From Bacteroidetes bacterium 37-13 (GTDB lineage: Bacteria > Bacteroidota > Bacteroidia > Chitinophagales > LD1): a DNA stretch of 64,000 nt. The notes below the pieces were generated by a model, which saw only the letters and a list, made by a program, of their open reading frames with translations, ran no database searches and had not been told where the DNA came from. How positions within the stretch are numbered: position 1 is the first letter of the stretch; the number at the start of each line of letters is the position of its first letter. The stretch spans positions 62,001 through 126,000 of the forward strand of contig MKTC01000006.1 of NCBI GenBank assembly GCA_001897535.1, written 5' to 3'. Shown in pieces: positions 17,505-26,976 of this stretch. Both the position numbers and the translations under genes were made by a program.

Positions 17505-19619
17505 TTGAACACAGGAATTTACTTTGAAACTGCTTGGTATTGGTTGCCTTTGTGTTTGTTGCTGGGTGCGGCTTACGCACTTCTGCTCTATTTTAAAGAA
17601 AAGAAAATAGCCGCTGCTGCCGCCAAGAGCAAATACTTTGTTTATGCAATGGCTGCATTTCGATTTTTGGCAGTAAGCATTATTGCAATTTTATTGATGA
17701 GTCCGTTTTTGAAAATGCGATTCACTAAAACTCAAAAACCCGTAGTCGTTATTTTAAATGACAATTCGGAATCAATAAAGAATAGTTTTGGCAAGCAAGA
17801 TTCAGCTTTGCTACATCAAAAACTAAATAGCGTAAAAGAGAATTTAGCTTCAAAGTTTGATGTGGTTTCTTACAACTTTAGCGACAAAATAAGTGATGCA
17901 AAAGATTTTGCTTACAATGGAAAAGCTACCAATATTTCAGGTGCGCTAAACGATATTAACGAGCGTTTTCAAAATAGAAATCTTGGTGCTGTACTTTTAA
18001 TAAGCGATGGAATTTACAACCAAGGCGAAAATCCAATTTATGCTAACCAGAATTTTGCAGCTAATATTTTCGCTGTTGCCTTGGGCGATACCGCTATTCA
18101 GCGCGATTTAAAATTTGCAAGTGTTCTCCACAATAAAACGGCAAATATTTCAGAACAAATTCCTTTGAAAATTGAAATTGAGGCTTCGAATTTACAAGGT
18201 AAAGTTGCAGATTTAAAAGTGGAAGAAATACAAGATTCTGCCACTTCAGTTTTATGCTATACCAAAATTGTAAATATTGGTTCGCAACAAAATTTCCAAA
18301 AATTTGATGTGATGCTTCCGGCTGCAAAAGCAGGTGTGGTGCATTATAGAGTTTCACTTTCGCAGTTGGCTGGCGAGGTAACTTACAAAAACAATGTGCG
18401 CGATGTTTTTATTGAAGTGCTTGAAAACAAGGAGCAAATTTTAATTGTTTTCAATTCACCACATCCTGATGTTGCCGCATTAAAAACAGCTATTGAAACC
18501 AACAATGCTTTTGCTGTAAAAACTATTTCAATTGATGATTTTAATGAACCTTTAAATGGTTTTAGTTTAATAATTGCACACCAATTGCCTTCGCAAAAAA
18601 ACAAAGCACTTAATTTATTTTCTAAAGCAAAAGAGCTTCACAAACCAACGCTTTTTGTGCTGGGTAGCCAAACAGATTATGCAGCGCTAAAGCAATGGCA
18701 GCGCGTGGTTGACGTTTCACCTTCCAGCAGTATGCAGAATGAAGTTACGGCAGTTTTTAATCCTAACTTTTCACTGTTTACGGTAAGCAATTCTACCATT
18801 GAAGCTATCACAAAATTTCCTCCACTTTCGGTTGCATTTGGGAACTTTAAAACTGAAGCAGGCTCGAGTGCTTTTCTATTGCAGAGAATAAATAGCGTAA
18901 AAACAGATTTTCCACTCATTGCATTTTTCGAAGTTGGCGAAGATAAACAGGCTTGCATTTTAGGTGAAGGAATTTGGCGCTGGCGTTTATACGATTTTAT
19001 GCAAAACAAATCGCAAGATGCCACAAACGAAATTATCACTAAAACGGTTCAACTACTAAGTGCAAAAACCGATAAGCGACCATTTAGAGTTGCGCTCCCA
19101 AAGAATATTTTTAATGAAAACGAACAAGTAACTTTTGATGCACAACTTTTTAATGCCAACTACGAAGCGGTGAACGAACCCGAAGTTCATATGACAATAA
19201 AAAGTAGCGATGGAACAGTTTTTAATTTTCCATTTGCTCGCACTGCTAACGGCTACAATTTGAATACTGGAAGTTTACCCGTAGGGAATTATTCTTATAC
19301 TGCAAAAACAAATTTGGGAGGAAAAACACTTTCCGCAACAGGTAAGTTTAGTGTGAGTCCACTACAATTAGAAACTACGCGCACACGTGCCGATTATGAA
19401 TTGATGCTGCAATTGGCAGCAAAACACAATGGCAAAACTTATGCACTACAGAATCTTGAAAAAAGCGCTGAAGATATACTCGCTTTAGATTCTTTAAAAC
19501 CTGTAATTTTTGATAATTACATTACCGAAAATGCCATTAACTTAAAATGGATTTTTGCTTTGCTAATAGCGCTTTTCAGTTTAGAATGGTTTGCTCGAAA
19601 ATATCTCGGAGCATATTAA
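17505..19619 (+). CDS. VWA-like membrane protein of unknown function
   Basis: 704 aa. Two membrane segments at the N-terminus (about 12-29 and 47-64) and one at the very C-terminus enclose a large extracytoplasmic part. After the second helix, [16 protein letters not shown] and [17 protein letters not shown] look like a von Willebrand A fold with an altered MIDAS motif (DNSES instead of DxSxS). Later segments are beta-rich and Ig-like. Similar proteins with BatA-like topology are common in Bacteroidota, but I know of no assigned function. The start is TTG at 17505. It converges on folD with a 4-nt overlap. Confidence 0.8.
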   Translation: MNTGIYFETAWYWLPLCLLLGAAYALLLYFKEKKIAAAAAKSKYFVYAMAAFRFLAVSIIAILLMSPFLKMRFTKTQKPVVVILNDNSESIKNSFGKQDSALLHQKLNSVKENLASKFDVVSYNFSDKISDAKDFAYNGKATNISGALNDINERFQNRNLGAVLLISDGIYNQGENPIYANQNFAANIFAVALGDTAIQRDLKFASVLHNKTANISEQIPLKIEIEASNLQGKVADLKVEEIQDSATSVLCYTKIVNIGSQQNFQKFDVMLPAAKAGVVHYRVSLSQLAGEVTYKNNVRDVFIEVLENKEQILIVFNSPHPDVAALKTAIETNNAFAVKTISIDDFNEPLNGFSLIIAHQLPSQKNKALNLFSKAKELHKPTLFVLGSQTDYAALKQWQRVVDVSPSSSMQNEVTAVFNPNFSLFTVSNSTIEAITKFPPLSVAFGNFKTEAGSSAFLLQRINSVKTDFPLIAFFEVGEDKQACILGEGIWRWRLYDFMQNKSQDATNEIITKTVQLLSAKTDKRPFRVALPKNIFNENEQVTFDAQLFNANYEAVNEPEVHMTIKSSDGTVFNFPFARTANGYNLNTGSLPVGNYSYTAKTNLGGKTLSATGKFSVSPLQLETTRTRADYELMLQLAAKHNGKTYALQNLEKSAEDILALDSLKPVIFDNYITENAINLKWIFALLIALFSLEWFARKYLGAY

Positions 19620-20494
19620 TTTCCTCTATTTTGTGCAGCCTGTAAAGTGTTCAGCAATAACGAAACAACCGTCATTGGCCCCACTCCGCCCGGCACTGGA
19701 GTAATGTAACTGCACTTTGGTGCAACTTCATCAAATTTCACATCGCCTTTTAAACTAAAACCAGATTTTTTTGAAGTATCTGCAACGCGCGTAGTTCCTA
19801 CATCAATCACTACAGCACCTTCTTTCACCATTTCACCGGTAAGAAATTCGGGCTTGCCTAATGCTGCAATAATAATATCGGCACGCAAGGTTTGTTCTTT
19901 TAAATTTTGTGTTTTGCTATGGCAAACAGTAACTGTTGCATTGCCTGTTTTACTTTGGTTGCTGAGCAAAATACTTGCAGGGCGGCCAACAATATTACTT
20001 CTGCCAATTACTACTACATTTTTACCTGAAGTTTCAATATTGTAATGCTCTAAAAGTTTGGTAATACCAAGCGGTGTAGCACTTACAAAAGTTGGCAAAC
20101 CCAAAGTGAGTTTTCCAACATTCACAGGGTGAAAACCATCTACATCTTTTTCCGGTTTCACAGCAAGCAAAACTTTATCGGCATTGATGTGTTTAGGCAA
20201 AGGAAGCTGAACAATAAAACCATCAATCTCATTGTTGTTATTCAGATTTTCAACTTCGTTCAAAAGAAACTCTTCGGTAATATTATCGTCAAAATGGAGC
20301 AAGGTTGATTTAAAACCTACTTGCTCGCATGCTTTTACTTTGTGCCCAACGTAAGTTAAACTTCCACCATCATTTCCAACTAAAATTGCTGCTAGGTGAG
20401 GCGCACGATTTCCTCTTGCCGTGAATTGATTTACTGAATCTGTAATTTGATTTTTTATTGCTTCTGATACTGCCTTTCCGTCAATTAATTTCAT
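19616..20494 (-). CDS. folD: Methylenetetrahydrofolate dehydrogenase/cyclohydrolase
   Basis: 292 aa from the ATG at 20494; the seven upstream residues in frame are not conserved-looking. Motifs: [19 protein letters not shown] with the catalytic Tyr and Lys, [36 protein letters not shown] for NADP and [16 protein letters not shown] at the end. It interconverts 5,10-methylene-, methenyl- and 10-formyl-tetrahydrofolate. It lies upstream of no other folate gene here; folC is at 45137. About 80 nt separate it from the minus-strand alkyltransferase-like gene. Confidence 0.96.
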   Translation of the reverse strand: MKLIDGKAVSEAIKNQITDSVNQFTARGNRAPHLAAILVGNDGGSLTYVGHKVKACEQVGFKSTLLHFDDNITEEFLLNEVENLNNNNEIDGFIVQLPLPKHINADKVLLAVKPEKDVDGFHPVNVGKLTLGLPTFVSATPLGITKLLEHYNIETSGKNVVVIGRSNIVGRPASILLSNQSKTGNATVTVCHSKTQNLKEQTLRADIIIAALGKPEFLTGEMVKEGAVVIDVGTTRVADTSKKSGFSLKGDVKFDEVAPKCSYITPVPGGVGPMTVVSLLLNTLQAAQNRGN

Positions 20495-20573
20495 GGTGCG
20501 AATATAGAAATTCAAATTAGGGAGAAACTTTATTGTAAATAAAATTCAATCTCTTATCCACTACAAACCGTTT

Positions 20574-20924
20574 TCACAGCAACTCGTCAGCCGGATTCCA
20601 AAAAACTTTTTCAAAATTTTGCACGGTATCTTTTTCGATTTTCACACCTTCTTTTTCCAGTAGTTCTTGCATAAGTGTTGGCGTTGTGAAATGAAATTTT
20701 CCGGTGAGCAATCCATTTCTATTTACTACGCGCTGTGCCGGCACATGTGGAATTGCTGCATGTGAAGCATTCATGGCCCAGCCAACCATTCGGGAGCTTT
20801 TGCCTGTTCCTAAATATTTTGCGATAGCGCCATAAGTAGAAACTCTGCCTTTGGGAATTAAACGCACAACGGCAAAAACATCTTCAAAAAAAGAATGTCT
20901 ATCGAAACTGTTTTTGGCTTTCAC
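20574..20924 (-). CDS. Alkyltransferase-like protein (MGMT family, no active Cys)
   Basis: 116 aa, consisting only of the DNA-binding domain of O6-alkylguanine-DNA alkyltransferases: IPKGRVSTYGAIAKYLG, SSRMVGWAMNAS and VPAQRVVNRNGLLTG. The usual active-site PCHR is PAQR (residues 62-65), with Ala63 replacing the acceptor Cys and Gln64 the His, so it cannot accept alkyl groups itself. Known alkyltransferase-like proteins bind O6-alkylguanine and direct nucleotide-excision repair to it. It overlaps the upstream SCP2 gene by 4 nt, so they are translationally coupled. Confidence 0.92.
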   Translation of the reverse strand: MKAKNSFDRHSFFEDVFAVVRLIPKGRVSTYGAIAKYLGTGKSSRMVGWAMNASHAAIPHVPAQRVVNRNGLLTGKFHFTTPTLMQELLEKEGVKIEKDTVQNFEKVFWNPADELL

Positions 20925-21241
20925 AGCTTTTTAAAATGGCTTTTAAATTTAAGCAATTCGCTTACATCGCTCACTTTTATTTTTCCTGTAATGAAAGCCC
21001 ATTGCGGACTTAAATCGCCATTTTCCAATGCTTCGTAATCTTTGGCTTTTGCTTTTATTTCGCAATCGGCATCGCCCTTTAAACCTTCGGTAACTTTCAC
21101 CTTTTTGTTTTTAAGTAAAACCGTGAAGTCTCCTCCCCCATCGCCACTTAATATAAAATGAAAAACTTTTTCCTCATTCTCATCAATTTCATCTGTAGCT
21201 ATGCGTTTCTCAAAGCTTTTAATCATTTCAGATGCTCTCAT
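20921..21241 (-). CDS. SCP2 sterol-binding domain protein
   Basis: 106 aa, a stand-alone SCP2 domain: VFHFILSGDGGGDFTVLLKNKKVKV, DADCEIKAKAKDYEALENGDLSPQWAFITGKIKVSD and the terminal LLKFKSHF. The fold binds fatty acyl-CoA or other lipids in a hydrophobic tunnel; the bacterial role is undefined. The gene starts 4 nt downstream of the hisS stop and overlaps the alkyltransferase-like gene, so hisS - SCP2 - ATL looks like one minus-strand unit. Confidence 0.9.
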   Translation of the reverse strand: MRASEMIKSFEKRIATDEIDENEEKVFHFILSGDGGGDFTVLLKNKKVKVTEGLKGDADCEIKAKAKDYEALENGDLSPQWAFITGKIKVSDVSELLKFKSHFKKL

Positions 21242-21245
21242 TGGC

Positions 21246-22628
21246 TTAGTTATATTTATTTTTGAAATATTGCAAAAGAACGTTTGCTGAAACTTTTTCT
21301 TGTGTTCCTTCTTTTAAATTTTTTACTGTAAGCATTTGTGTTTCAACTTCTTCGCTTCCCACAATTACAGCAAACTGAATTTGCTTTTTATTGGCATAAT
21401 CTAACTGCTTTCCAAGCTTGCTAACTGTTGGATAAATTTCAGCAGAAACGTTGCCACTTCTTAATTTTTGAAGTTCTTTGAAAGCGAAATTTTGAGTTAC
21501 TTCATCAAAGTGGCAAAACAAAACTTGCGTTCCTGATTTTAAATTTTCAGGAAATAAATTCAGTTCTTCCATGATATCGAAAATTCTTTCTACTCCAAAG
21601 CTAATGCCAACTCCCGTAAGATTTTTTCCACCAAAAATTTCGGTTAAATTATCGTAGCGCCCACCGCTGCCAATGCTGCTTCGCAAGCTGCCTGAATTAT
21701 TTTTTGCTTCGATAATAAATCCGGTATAATAATCTAAGCCGCGCGCAAGCGATAAATCAATTTTAATTGGTGCATTTGGAGCAACAGAAAGAGCTGTGTT
21801 TATTACGGTTTCCAACTCTTCAATGCCAAGTTCTCCGATTGAAATCCCTATAAAAAATTGCTTGAGTTGTTGCAAGATACTTTCGTTTGTTCCATTCAAG
21901 TTTAAGTATGTTGCCAACACATCAATTTGCTGTTGCGAAAAGCCTTCTTGCAAGAGTGTTTCAAATACTTTTTCTTTCTCAACCTTATCTAATTTATCAA
22001 TGGCAACTGCAAGCACTGAAAACTGCGCGGCACAATTCATTTTTTCTGCTAACGCTGCTAATATTTTTCGGTTAGAAATTTTCAACTCTACTTCATGTAA
22101 ACCAAGCTTAGCAAATGCTTCAGTAAAAATTAAAATTAACTCCACTTCGTTTAGCAAACCTGCACTGCCAATTATATCTGCATCGCACTGATAAAATTCT
22201 TGATAGCGACCTTTCTGTGGTCTATCAGCACGCCACACTTGCCCAATATGAAACCTACGAAAAGGGAAAGCTAATTTATCTTGATGCTGAACCACATATC
22301 GCGCCAAAGGCACAGTGAGGTCGTAGCGCAAACCTTTTTCAGCAATATGTTTTAGTGCTGCTGAAGATTTTACTTCTGCTAAAATTTCTGATGGAACATT
22401 CTTTAAAAAATCTCCACTGTTTAATATTTTAAAAAGTAGCTTATCGCCCTCATCGCCATACTTTCCGGTAAGTGTTTCCAAACGTTCTATTGCCGGAGTT
22501 TCTATTTGCTGAAATCCATATTTTGAAAAAACTTTTGTAATTGCTTCAAACAAAAAATTCCGTTTCGCAACCTCTTCGGGTAAAAAATCGCGTGTGCCTT
22601 TGCTAAGCGTAGGTTTTATCTTCTCCAT
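21246..22628 (-). CDS. hisS: Histidyl-tRNA synthetase
   Basis: 460 aa, class II synthetase. Motif 2 is seen in FRRFHIGQVWRADRPQKGRYQEF, the His-specific motif in ARGLDYYTGFIIE, motif 3 in GGRYDNL ... TGVGISFGVERIF, and the anticodon-binding domain at the C-terminus. The N-terminal PTLSKGTRDFLPEE is typical. It charges tRNA-His in the cytosol. The carboxylesterase gene upstream ends 30 nt before the start, so hisS may have its own promoter. Confidence 0.97.
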   Translation of the reverse strand: MEKIKPTLSKGTRDFLPEEVAKRNFLFEAITKVFSKYGFQQIETPAIERLETLTGKYGDEGDKLLFKILNSGDFLKNVPSEILAEVKSSAALKHIAEKGLRYDLTVPLARYVVQHQDKLAFPFRRFHIGQVWRADRPQKGRYQEFYQCDADIIGSAGLLNEVELILIFTEAFAKLGLHEVELKISNRKILAALAEKMNCAAQFSVLAVAIDKLDKVEKEKVFETLLQEGFSQQQIDVLATYLNLNGTNESILQQLKQFFIGISIGELGIEELETVINTALSVAPNAPIKIDLSLARGLDYYTGFIIEAKNNSGSLRSSIGSGGRYDNLTEIFGGKNLTGVGISFGVERIFDIMEELNLFPENLKSGTQVLFCHFDEVTQNFAFKELQKLRSGNVSAEIYPTVSKLGKQLDYANKKQIQFAVIVGSEEVETQMLTVKNLKEGTQEKVSANVLLQYFKNKYN

Positions 22629-22658
22629 GTGGCGAAAATATACAGGTTTTACAAATGC

Positions 22659-24506
22659 TTAGTTTTTAATTAGCAGATGCTTGTAGTTATTGGTTTTACA
22701 CTTCACATTCAGCAAATAAATTCCAGAATCGGTTGATGAAATATCTACCATTTTCTCACTGCCGTTTGTAATTATTTTACCGCTTAAATCTTGTACCGTC
22801 CAGCCTTCAAATTCATCATTTTTAATTTCAAAATGCCAAATTCCGAAAGATGGATTTGGGTAAACAGAAAAGTTTAAATCGCTATTTAATTTTGTAATTC
22901 CAAGCGGAGGTGCACAAGCAGTAAAACCCATAATTTCGTCCCACAAGTCCAGCTTAGTTTTGAGCAGCTTGCATTGACTTCCGTTTGGCGTAGCTTTCAA
23001 TTCCATATAGCAATCGCTTGCTGCTTCGTACTGAACCCAATTGGGAAAATTGCTGCCATTAGGATTTCCCGTTTTAGCAAAATTCGTCCAATAATTTCTC
23101 ATCAAGGTTTGCATAGAATCATCAGATGGCTTCAACAAATTTCCTTGTCCAAAAGTTGCGTTTTCAAGGTTATTAAAAACATACAGCAATTCAATGCCGT
23201 GATAAGAGCCATAAGGCGCTAATTGTGGCAATGTGTTGGCGTAAGTAAAATAGTAGCGCCAAACCGGCTGCTGTTGATTCATGCTCACACATCGCGCAGT
23301 TCTGCGAACAGAAGTAGTAAACTGCGCATCAGACAAAATATTTACATAAGATTTTCGCGCATCAGTATTATTGTTTCCAGGAGGATAAAGTGCTAAAATT
23401 TGCGTGCGATATGCTGCTGGCACATAAAGATTTACTAAAGCAGTAACCATTGTTGGCGTAACTACCGGAGGCACCGAAAGACTCATTTCGTCTTTGTTTG
23501 AACCAATAAGCAGTGTGGCATTATTAAAGTTTCCACTTGTAAAATATGGTGTAGGCATTTGAGTAAAAACTACGCCATCTAATGTAGGTTGAAAATTTTG
23601 TTGCACTACGCCACCTTGTAGCGGAGAAGGTCCGTTGCGAACCACAATTGAATCTGCCGGAAGTGAACGTAAATAGGCAACTTTTTGCGCATCAGTTCCA
23701 GAAATATTAGCAAAGCTATTCACAAAAGAATTGCCTTTGTTTTTTGCATCAGCATAGGTAGTTAAATTTGGGACTGCGCTTTGTATTCCTATTTTATGAA
23801 ACAGTCCACTTGCCATGTGTGTAATCATTAAATTACCTGCATTAATGCCTCCTGCGCTTTCACCAAACACCATTACGTTAGCTGCGTCTCCTCCAAATTT
23901 TTCTATGTTATTTTTCACCCATTTCAATGCTAAAATTTGATCTAAAACTGCATAGTTTCCGCTTTTGCCATACTGGTTTTCTACATCTAAACCCTGATAT
24001 ACCAAATAGCCCAAAGCGCCTAATCTATATTGAATGGTAACTACAACCACATCGCTACGCTCTGCCATATTTTTCCCAAAGAAAACAGGTGTGTTTCCTG
24101 CCGAATCGCAAGCGCTGCCTTGTTGGTTTCCGCCACCATGAATAAACACCATCACAGCGCGTTTACTACTGTCTAACTTTGGTGTCCACACATTCAAATA
24201 CAAACAGTCTTCGCTTCCTTTTAACTTGCCGGCAGTGTCTAGTTGCGTGCGTTCAATTTGTACACAAGCTGGTTTAAAAGAAGTAGTTCGCAAAACACCT
24301 TGCCACACATCAGGATTTTGCGGGGCGCGCCATCGCAAACTATCTACTGGAGGTTTAGCAAATGGTATTCCTAAAAACTGAAATACATTTCCATTTTTAG
24401 AACCTTCAACGACTCCAAATTGAGTAGTTACTTGATTTTGTGCAAAGATATAATGTACATTTACTGTAAGAAATACAACAAAGAGAATTTGATATAAATT
24501 TTTCAT
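22659..24506 (-). CDS. Secreted type-B carboxylesterase with T9SS sorting domain
   Basis: 615 aa from ATG 24506, chosen because a signal peptide (MKNLYQILFVVFLTVNVHYIFAQ, cleavage near residue 22) begins there. The alpha/beta-hydrolase body has GSEDCLYLNVWTP, FIHGGG (oxyanion hole) and the nucleophile Ser217 in FGESAGG, with GSYHGIELLYVF probably supplying the His. The last ~70 residues (VYPNPSFGIWHFEI ... GIYLLNVKCKTNNYKHLLIKN) form a type-A T9SS sorting domain. It should be an exported esterase acting on esters of sugars, lipids or xenobiotics; the substrate is open. Confidence 0.92.
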   Translation of the reverse strand: MKNLYQILFVVFLTVNVHYIFAQNQVTTQFGVVEGSKNGNVFQFLGIPFAKPPVDSLRWRAPQNPDVWQGVLRTTSFKPACVQIERTQLDTAGKLKGSEDCLYLNVWTPKLDSSKRAVMVFIHGGGNQQGSACDSAGNTPVFFGKNMAERSDVVVVTIQYRLGALGYLVYQGLDVENQYGKSGNYAVLDQILALKWVKNNIEKFGGDAANVMVFGESAGGINAGNLMITHMASGLFHKIGIQSAVPNLTTYADAKNKGNSFVNSFANISGTDAQKVAYLRSLPADSIVVRNGPSPLQGGVVQQNFQPTLDGVVFTQMPTPYFTSGNFNNATLLIGSNKDEMSLSVPPVVTPTMVTALVNLYVPAAYRTQILALYPPGNNNTDARKSYVNILSDAQFTTSVRRTARCVSMNQQQPVWRYYFTYANTLPQLAPYGSYHGIELLYVFNNLENATFGQGNLLKPSDDSMQTLMRNYWTNFAKTGNPNGSNFPNWVQYEAASDCYMELKATPNGSQCKLLKTKLDLWDEIMGFTACAPPLGITKLNSDLNFSVYPNPSFGIWHFEIKNDEFEGWTVQDLSGKIITNGSEKMVDISSTDSGIYLLNVKCKTNNYKHLLIKN

Positions 24507-24576
24507 ACAATTATTTTGTAGCACTATAAAAATAGCCGCTTTATTTTTATCTAAACTACAAACAAGAGAAGAAATT

Positions 24577-25638
24577 CTACTGCACTTCTTTCTTACTTAA
24601 ATCTTGCCAGTACCTGCGCCACTTATCAAGCACGGTTTTAAAATCGGGAGGGAGTTCTTTTTCAAAAAACATTTCTTTTCCTGTAACCGGATGCTTAAAT
24701 CCAAGTTCGGCTGCGTGTAAGGCTTGGCGCGGCAATATTTCAAAACAATTATCTATAAACTGTTTGTATTTGGTATGAATAGTTCCTTTTAAGATTTTAT
24801 TTCCTTCGTAGCGCACATCACCAAAAAGTGTATGCCCGATGTGTTTCATGTGCACGCGGATTTGGTGTGTGCGTCCTGTTTCAAGTTTACATTCAACTAA
24901 TGAAACATAATTTAGTCGCTCCAAAACTTTATAGTGCGTAATAGCATGTTTCCCAAAAGAGCCATCGGGAAAAACTTCCATCTGCATTCTCTGGCGTGTG
25001 TGCCTTCCTATATTTGCTTCCACAGTTCCTTCTGTTTCTTCAAAATCGCCCCACGCTAAAGCCACATATTTGCGCTGTGTAGTTCGGTCGAAAAATTGCT
25101 TTGCCAAATGTGCTAATGCTTGTTCAGTTTTGGCAATCACCATTACTCCGGTAGTATCTTTATCCAAGCGGTGAACCAATCCGGGTCGGTAAGGTTCATT
25201 CGATGGCGGTAATTGCTCAAAGTGATACATGGCAGCATTGATAAGTGTGCCACGCGGATTTCCTAATCCTGGGTGAACCACCAAATTTGCCTGTTTGTTT
25301 ATCACCATCAGGCTTTCATCTTCATAAAGTATTTCTAACGGAATATTTTCCGGTGTAAGGTCAAAACTTTCGCTGCTTTTAGGAAAAATAAGCAGTATGC
25401 TATCGTTTGGGCGAATTTTGTAATTGCTTTTTACCGCTTTGCCATTCACCAAAATATTTCCCGCTTCGGCAGCGTATTGAATTTTAGTACGGCTGATGTT
25501 ACTCGTGAGTCGGCTGGCTAAGAATTTGTCAATTCTTTCGGTTTGTTGTCCTCCATCAATTTTTATAGTAACTTCTTGCAGCAAATCATCACCTGCTGCA
25601 TTGTTTTCTTCAATTTCTAATTCTTCGGTTTCGCTCAT
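24577..25638 (-). CDS. rluD: RluA-family 23S rRNA pseudouridine synthase
   Basis: 353 aa. An N-terminal S4 RNA-binding domain (RIDKFLASRLTSNISRTKIQYAAEAGNILVNGK) precedes the synthase domain with the catalytic Asp in GLVHRLDKDTTGVMV and the LETGRTHQIRVHMKHIGH motif. The S4 domain and length fit RluD, which modifies helix 69 of 23S rRNA, although other RluA subfamily targets cannot be excluded. It lies 1 nt downstream of the heptose kinase gene and is clearly co-transcribed with it. Confidence 0.88.
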   Translation of the reverse strand: MSETEELEIEENNAAGDDLLQEVTIKIDGGQQTERIDKFLASRLTSNISRTKIQYAAEAGNILVNGKAVKSNYKIRPNDSILLIFPKSSESFDLTPENIPLEILYEDESLMVINKQANLVVHPGLGNPRGTLINAAMYHFEQLPPSNEPYRPGLVHRLDKDTTGVMVIAKTEQALAHLAKQFFDRTTQRKYVALAWGDFEETEGTVEANIGRHTRQRMQMEVFPDGSFGKHAITHYKVLERLNYVSLVECKLETGRTHQIRVHMKHIGHTLFGDVRYEGNKILKGTIHTKYKQFIDNCFEILPRQALHAAELGFKHPVTGKEMFFEKELPPDFKTVLDKWRRYWQDLSKKEVQ

Positions 25639-25639
25639 T

Positions 25640-26602
25640 TTATTTGAAGCCTTTTAAATCATCTTTGGTTACAGCGCTCACTCCTACTCTTTTGCAAACT
25701 TTAGATGCTACATGGTTTGTAAAGCGGCAAATATTGTACAAATCCATTTTATGAACCATTGCTAAAGCTGCTGCTGCAATTACGGTATCGCCCGCGCCAC
25801 TCACATCGGCAGCATTTATTGGTTTGGCTGAAACCAACTCGCTTTCTCCGGCTTCATTGCTGTAAAAAGCACCGTATTGCGAAAGTGTAAGCAATAGATT
25901 TCTAAACCTATTTTTGCGTTTCAATTCTTCCGCAGCTTCGTTGAGTGATGTAGAATCTTTTGGATTTATTTTCATTTGCAGAGCAGTAGAAAGTTCCTTT
26001 AGATTTGGTTTAAAAAGCGATACATTTTGGTATTCAAAAAAGTTCTTTTCTTTTGGATCTACCGCTACTAAAATATTGAGTTTGGTTGCTAAAAGCAAGG
26101 TTTGCTTTATCACTTTTTTGGTGAGTACACCTTTGTTGTAATCTTGCAGAATAATAATGTCTATTTTCTCTTTACGAAGAATTTCGTTGAGCTTGGTTAG
26201 CAGCAGTTCTTCTTCCGGTTTTGAAATATCGTCTGTAATTTCTTCATCGTAGCGCATCACCTGTTTATCTTCATCAAAAATTCTGGTTTTCACGGTTGTT
26301 GGGCGTTCTTCACTAAAAATAAAGTGGTTGTTTTTTAAACCATTTTCGCGCAAAATTTTTAATAATTCTTTGGCATAATTATCATCGCCAACCACTGTGA
26401 GCAAATGCGGTTTCGCTCCCAAGCCTTTCACATTAAGTGCCACATTTGCCGCCCCGCCTGCTTTCATTTCTTTGGAGTCAATTTCTACAACCGGAACCGG
26501 TGCTTCTGGTGAAATTCTATTTATTTCACCAAACAGGTAATTATCTACCATTACATCGCCTACTATTAAAACCTGAGTTTTTGAAAAGTTTGGAAGTTTC
26601 AA
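25640..26602 (-). CDS. rfaE1: PfkB-family heptose-7-phosphate kinase (RfaE domain I)
   Basis: 320 aa. VLIVGDVMVDNYLFGEINRISPEAPVPVVE is the typical start of the HldE/RfaE kinase domain; GGAANVALNVKGLG binds sugar and DVSGAGDTVIAAAALA carries the catalytic Asp. It phosphorylates D-glycero-D-manno-heptose 7-phosphate at C1 on the way to ADP-heptose for lipopolysaccharide. The cytidylyltransferase half found in E. coli HldE is absent, so a separate adenylyltransferase is needed and is not in this window. First gene of the rfaE1-rluD operon. Another PfkB sugar kinase activity is possible but less likely. Confidence 0.87.
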   Translation of the reverse strand: MKLPNFSKTQVLIVGDVMVDNYLFGEINRISPEAPVPVVEIDSKEMKAGGAANVALNVKGLGAKPHLLTVVGDDNYAKELLKILRENGLKNNHFIFSEERPTTVKTRIFDEDKQVMRYDEEITDDISKPEEELLLTKLNEILRKEKIDIIILQDYNKGVLTKKVIKQTLLLATKLNILVAVDPKEKNFFEYQNVSLFKPNLKELSTALQMKINPKDSTSLNEAAEELKRKNRFRNLLLTLSQYGAFYSNEAGESELVSAKPINAADVSGAGDTVIAAAALAMVHKMDLYNICRFTNHVASKVCKRVGVSAVTKDDLKGFK

Positions 26603-26710
26603 TGCTGCCGAAGTGTTTTTTGTTGTTTTAAAATTTTCGGCTGCGAAAGAACAATTTTAGTTTGAAGATTTGAACCAAAATTTTGCAATGTGATTAACTT
26701 CGCTCCATAA

Positions 26711-26785
26711 AAAATAAAAAGCCCCGATGCTTATCACATCGGGGCGGTTACCATATTTTGAATTATGGCAACAAAAATCAACAGC
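26711..26785 (-). ncRNA. Candidate small RNA or leader with two hairpins
   Basis: The gap 26603-26976 has no convincing gene. Within it, on the minus strand, a 9-bp hairpin (arms 26764-26772 and 26747-26755, one G-U pair) is followed after one base by a perfect GC-rich 9-bp hairpin GCCCCGATG/CATCGGGGC (26721-26745) and a U-rich tract (TTTTTATTTTTTA). The second hairpin is a strong intrinsic terminator. A TACATTTG -7 box lies upstream (26790-26797), but no TTTG is found 19 nt before it. Nothing on the minus strand upstream needs termination, so this is either a free sRNA of roughly 70 nt or an attenuator ahead of rfaE1, whose start is about 110 nt further on. Confidence 0.4.
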
Positions 26786-26908
26786 GCTGCAAATGTAGCA
26801 AGTTCGCTCAACCTTACTTTACATTTAACACATAATCTTTTTTTTATCTTTTAAACTATTGATATTCAAACATTTAAAATCATAATTTTTTATTCTGCGT
26901 GCATTAAC

Positions 26909-26930
26909 AACTGTTAAATATTTAACAGTT
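26909..26930. promoter_or_regulatory. Perfect 22-bp palindrome upstream of the DUF898 gene
   Basis: Two abutting 11-bp arms (AACTGTTAAAT and its exact complement) form an uninterrupted palindrome 47 nt before the ATG of the next gene. A TATTTTTG -7-like box lies between it and the start (26960-26967). The position suits an operator for a dimeric regulator. No regulator gene is adjacent. Confidence 0.45.
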
Positions 26931-26976
26931 CTAATCTTACTTAATTAAAATAAAAGAATAATATATTTTTGCTTTT

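Noticed and set aside
17311-17508. 65-aa plus-strand ORF between panB and the VWA-like gene
   Set aside because: It overlaps the start of panB, has no recognisable features and low-complexity AT-driven composition.
26734-26811. 25-codon minus-strand ORF from TTG, hydrophobic, ending in the terminator loop
   Set aside because: It starts with a weak codon upstream of the likely -7 box and shows no enriched codon type, so the hairpins are better explained as RNA structure.
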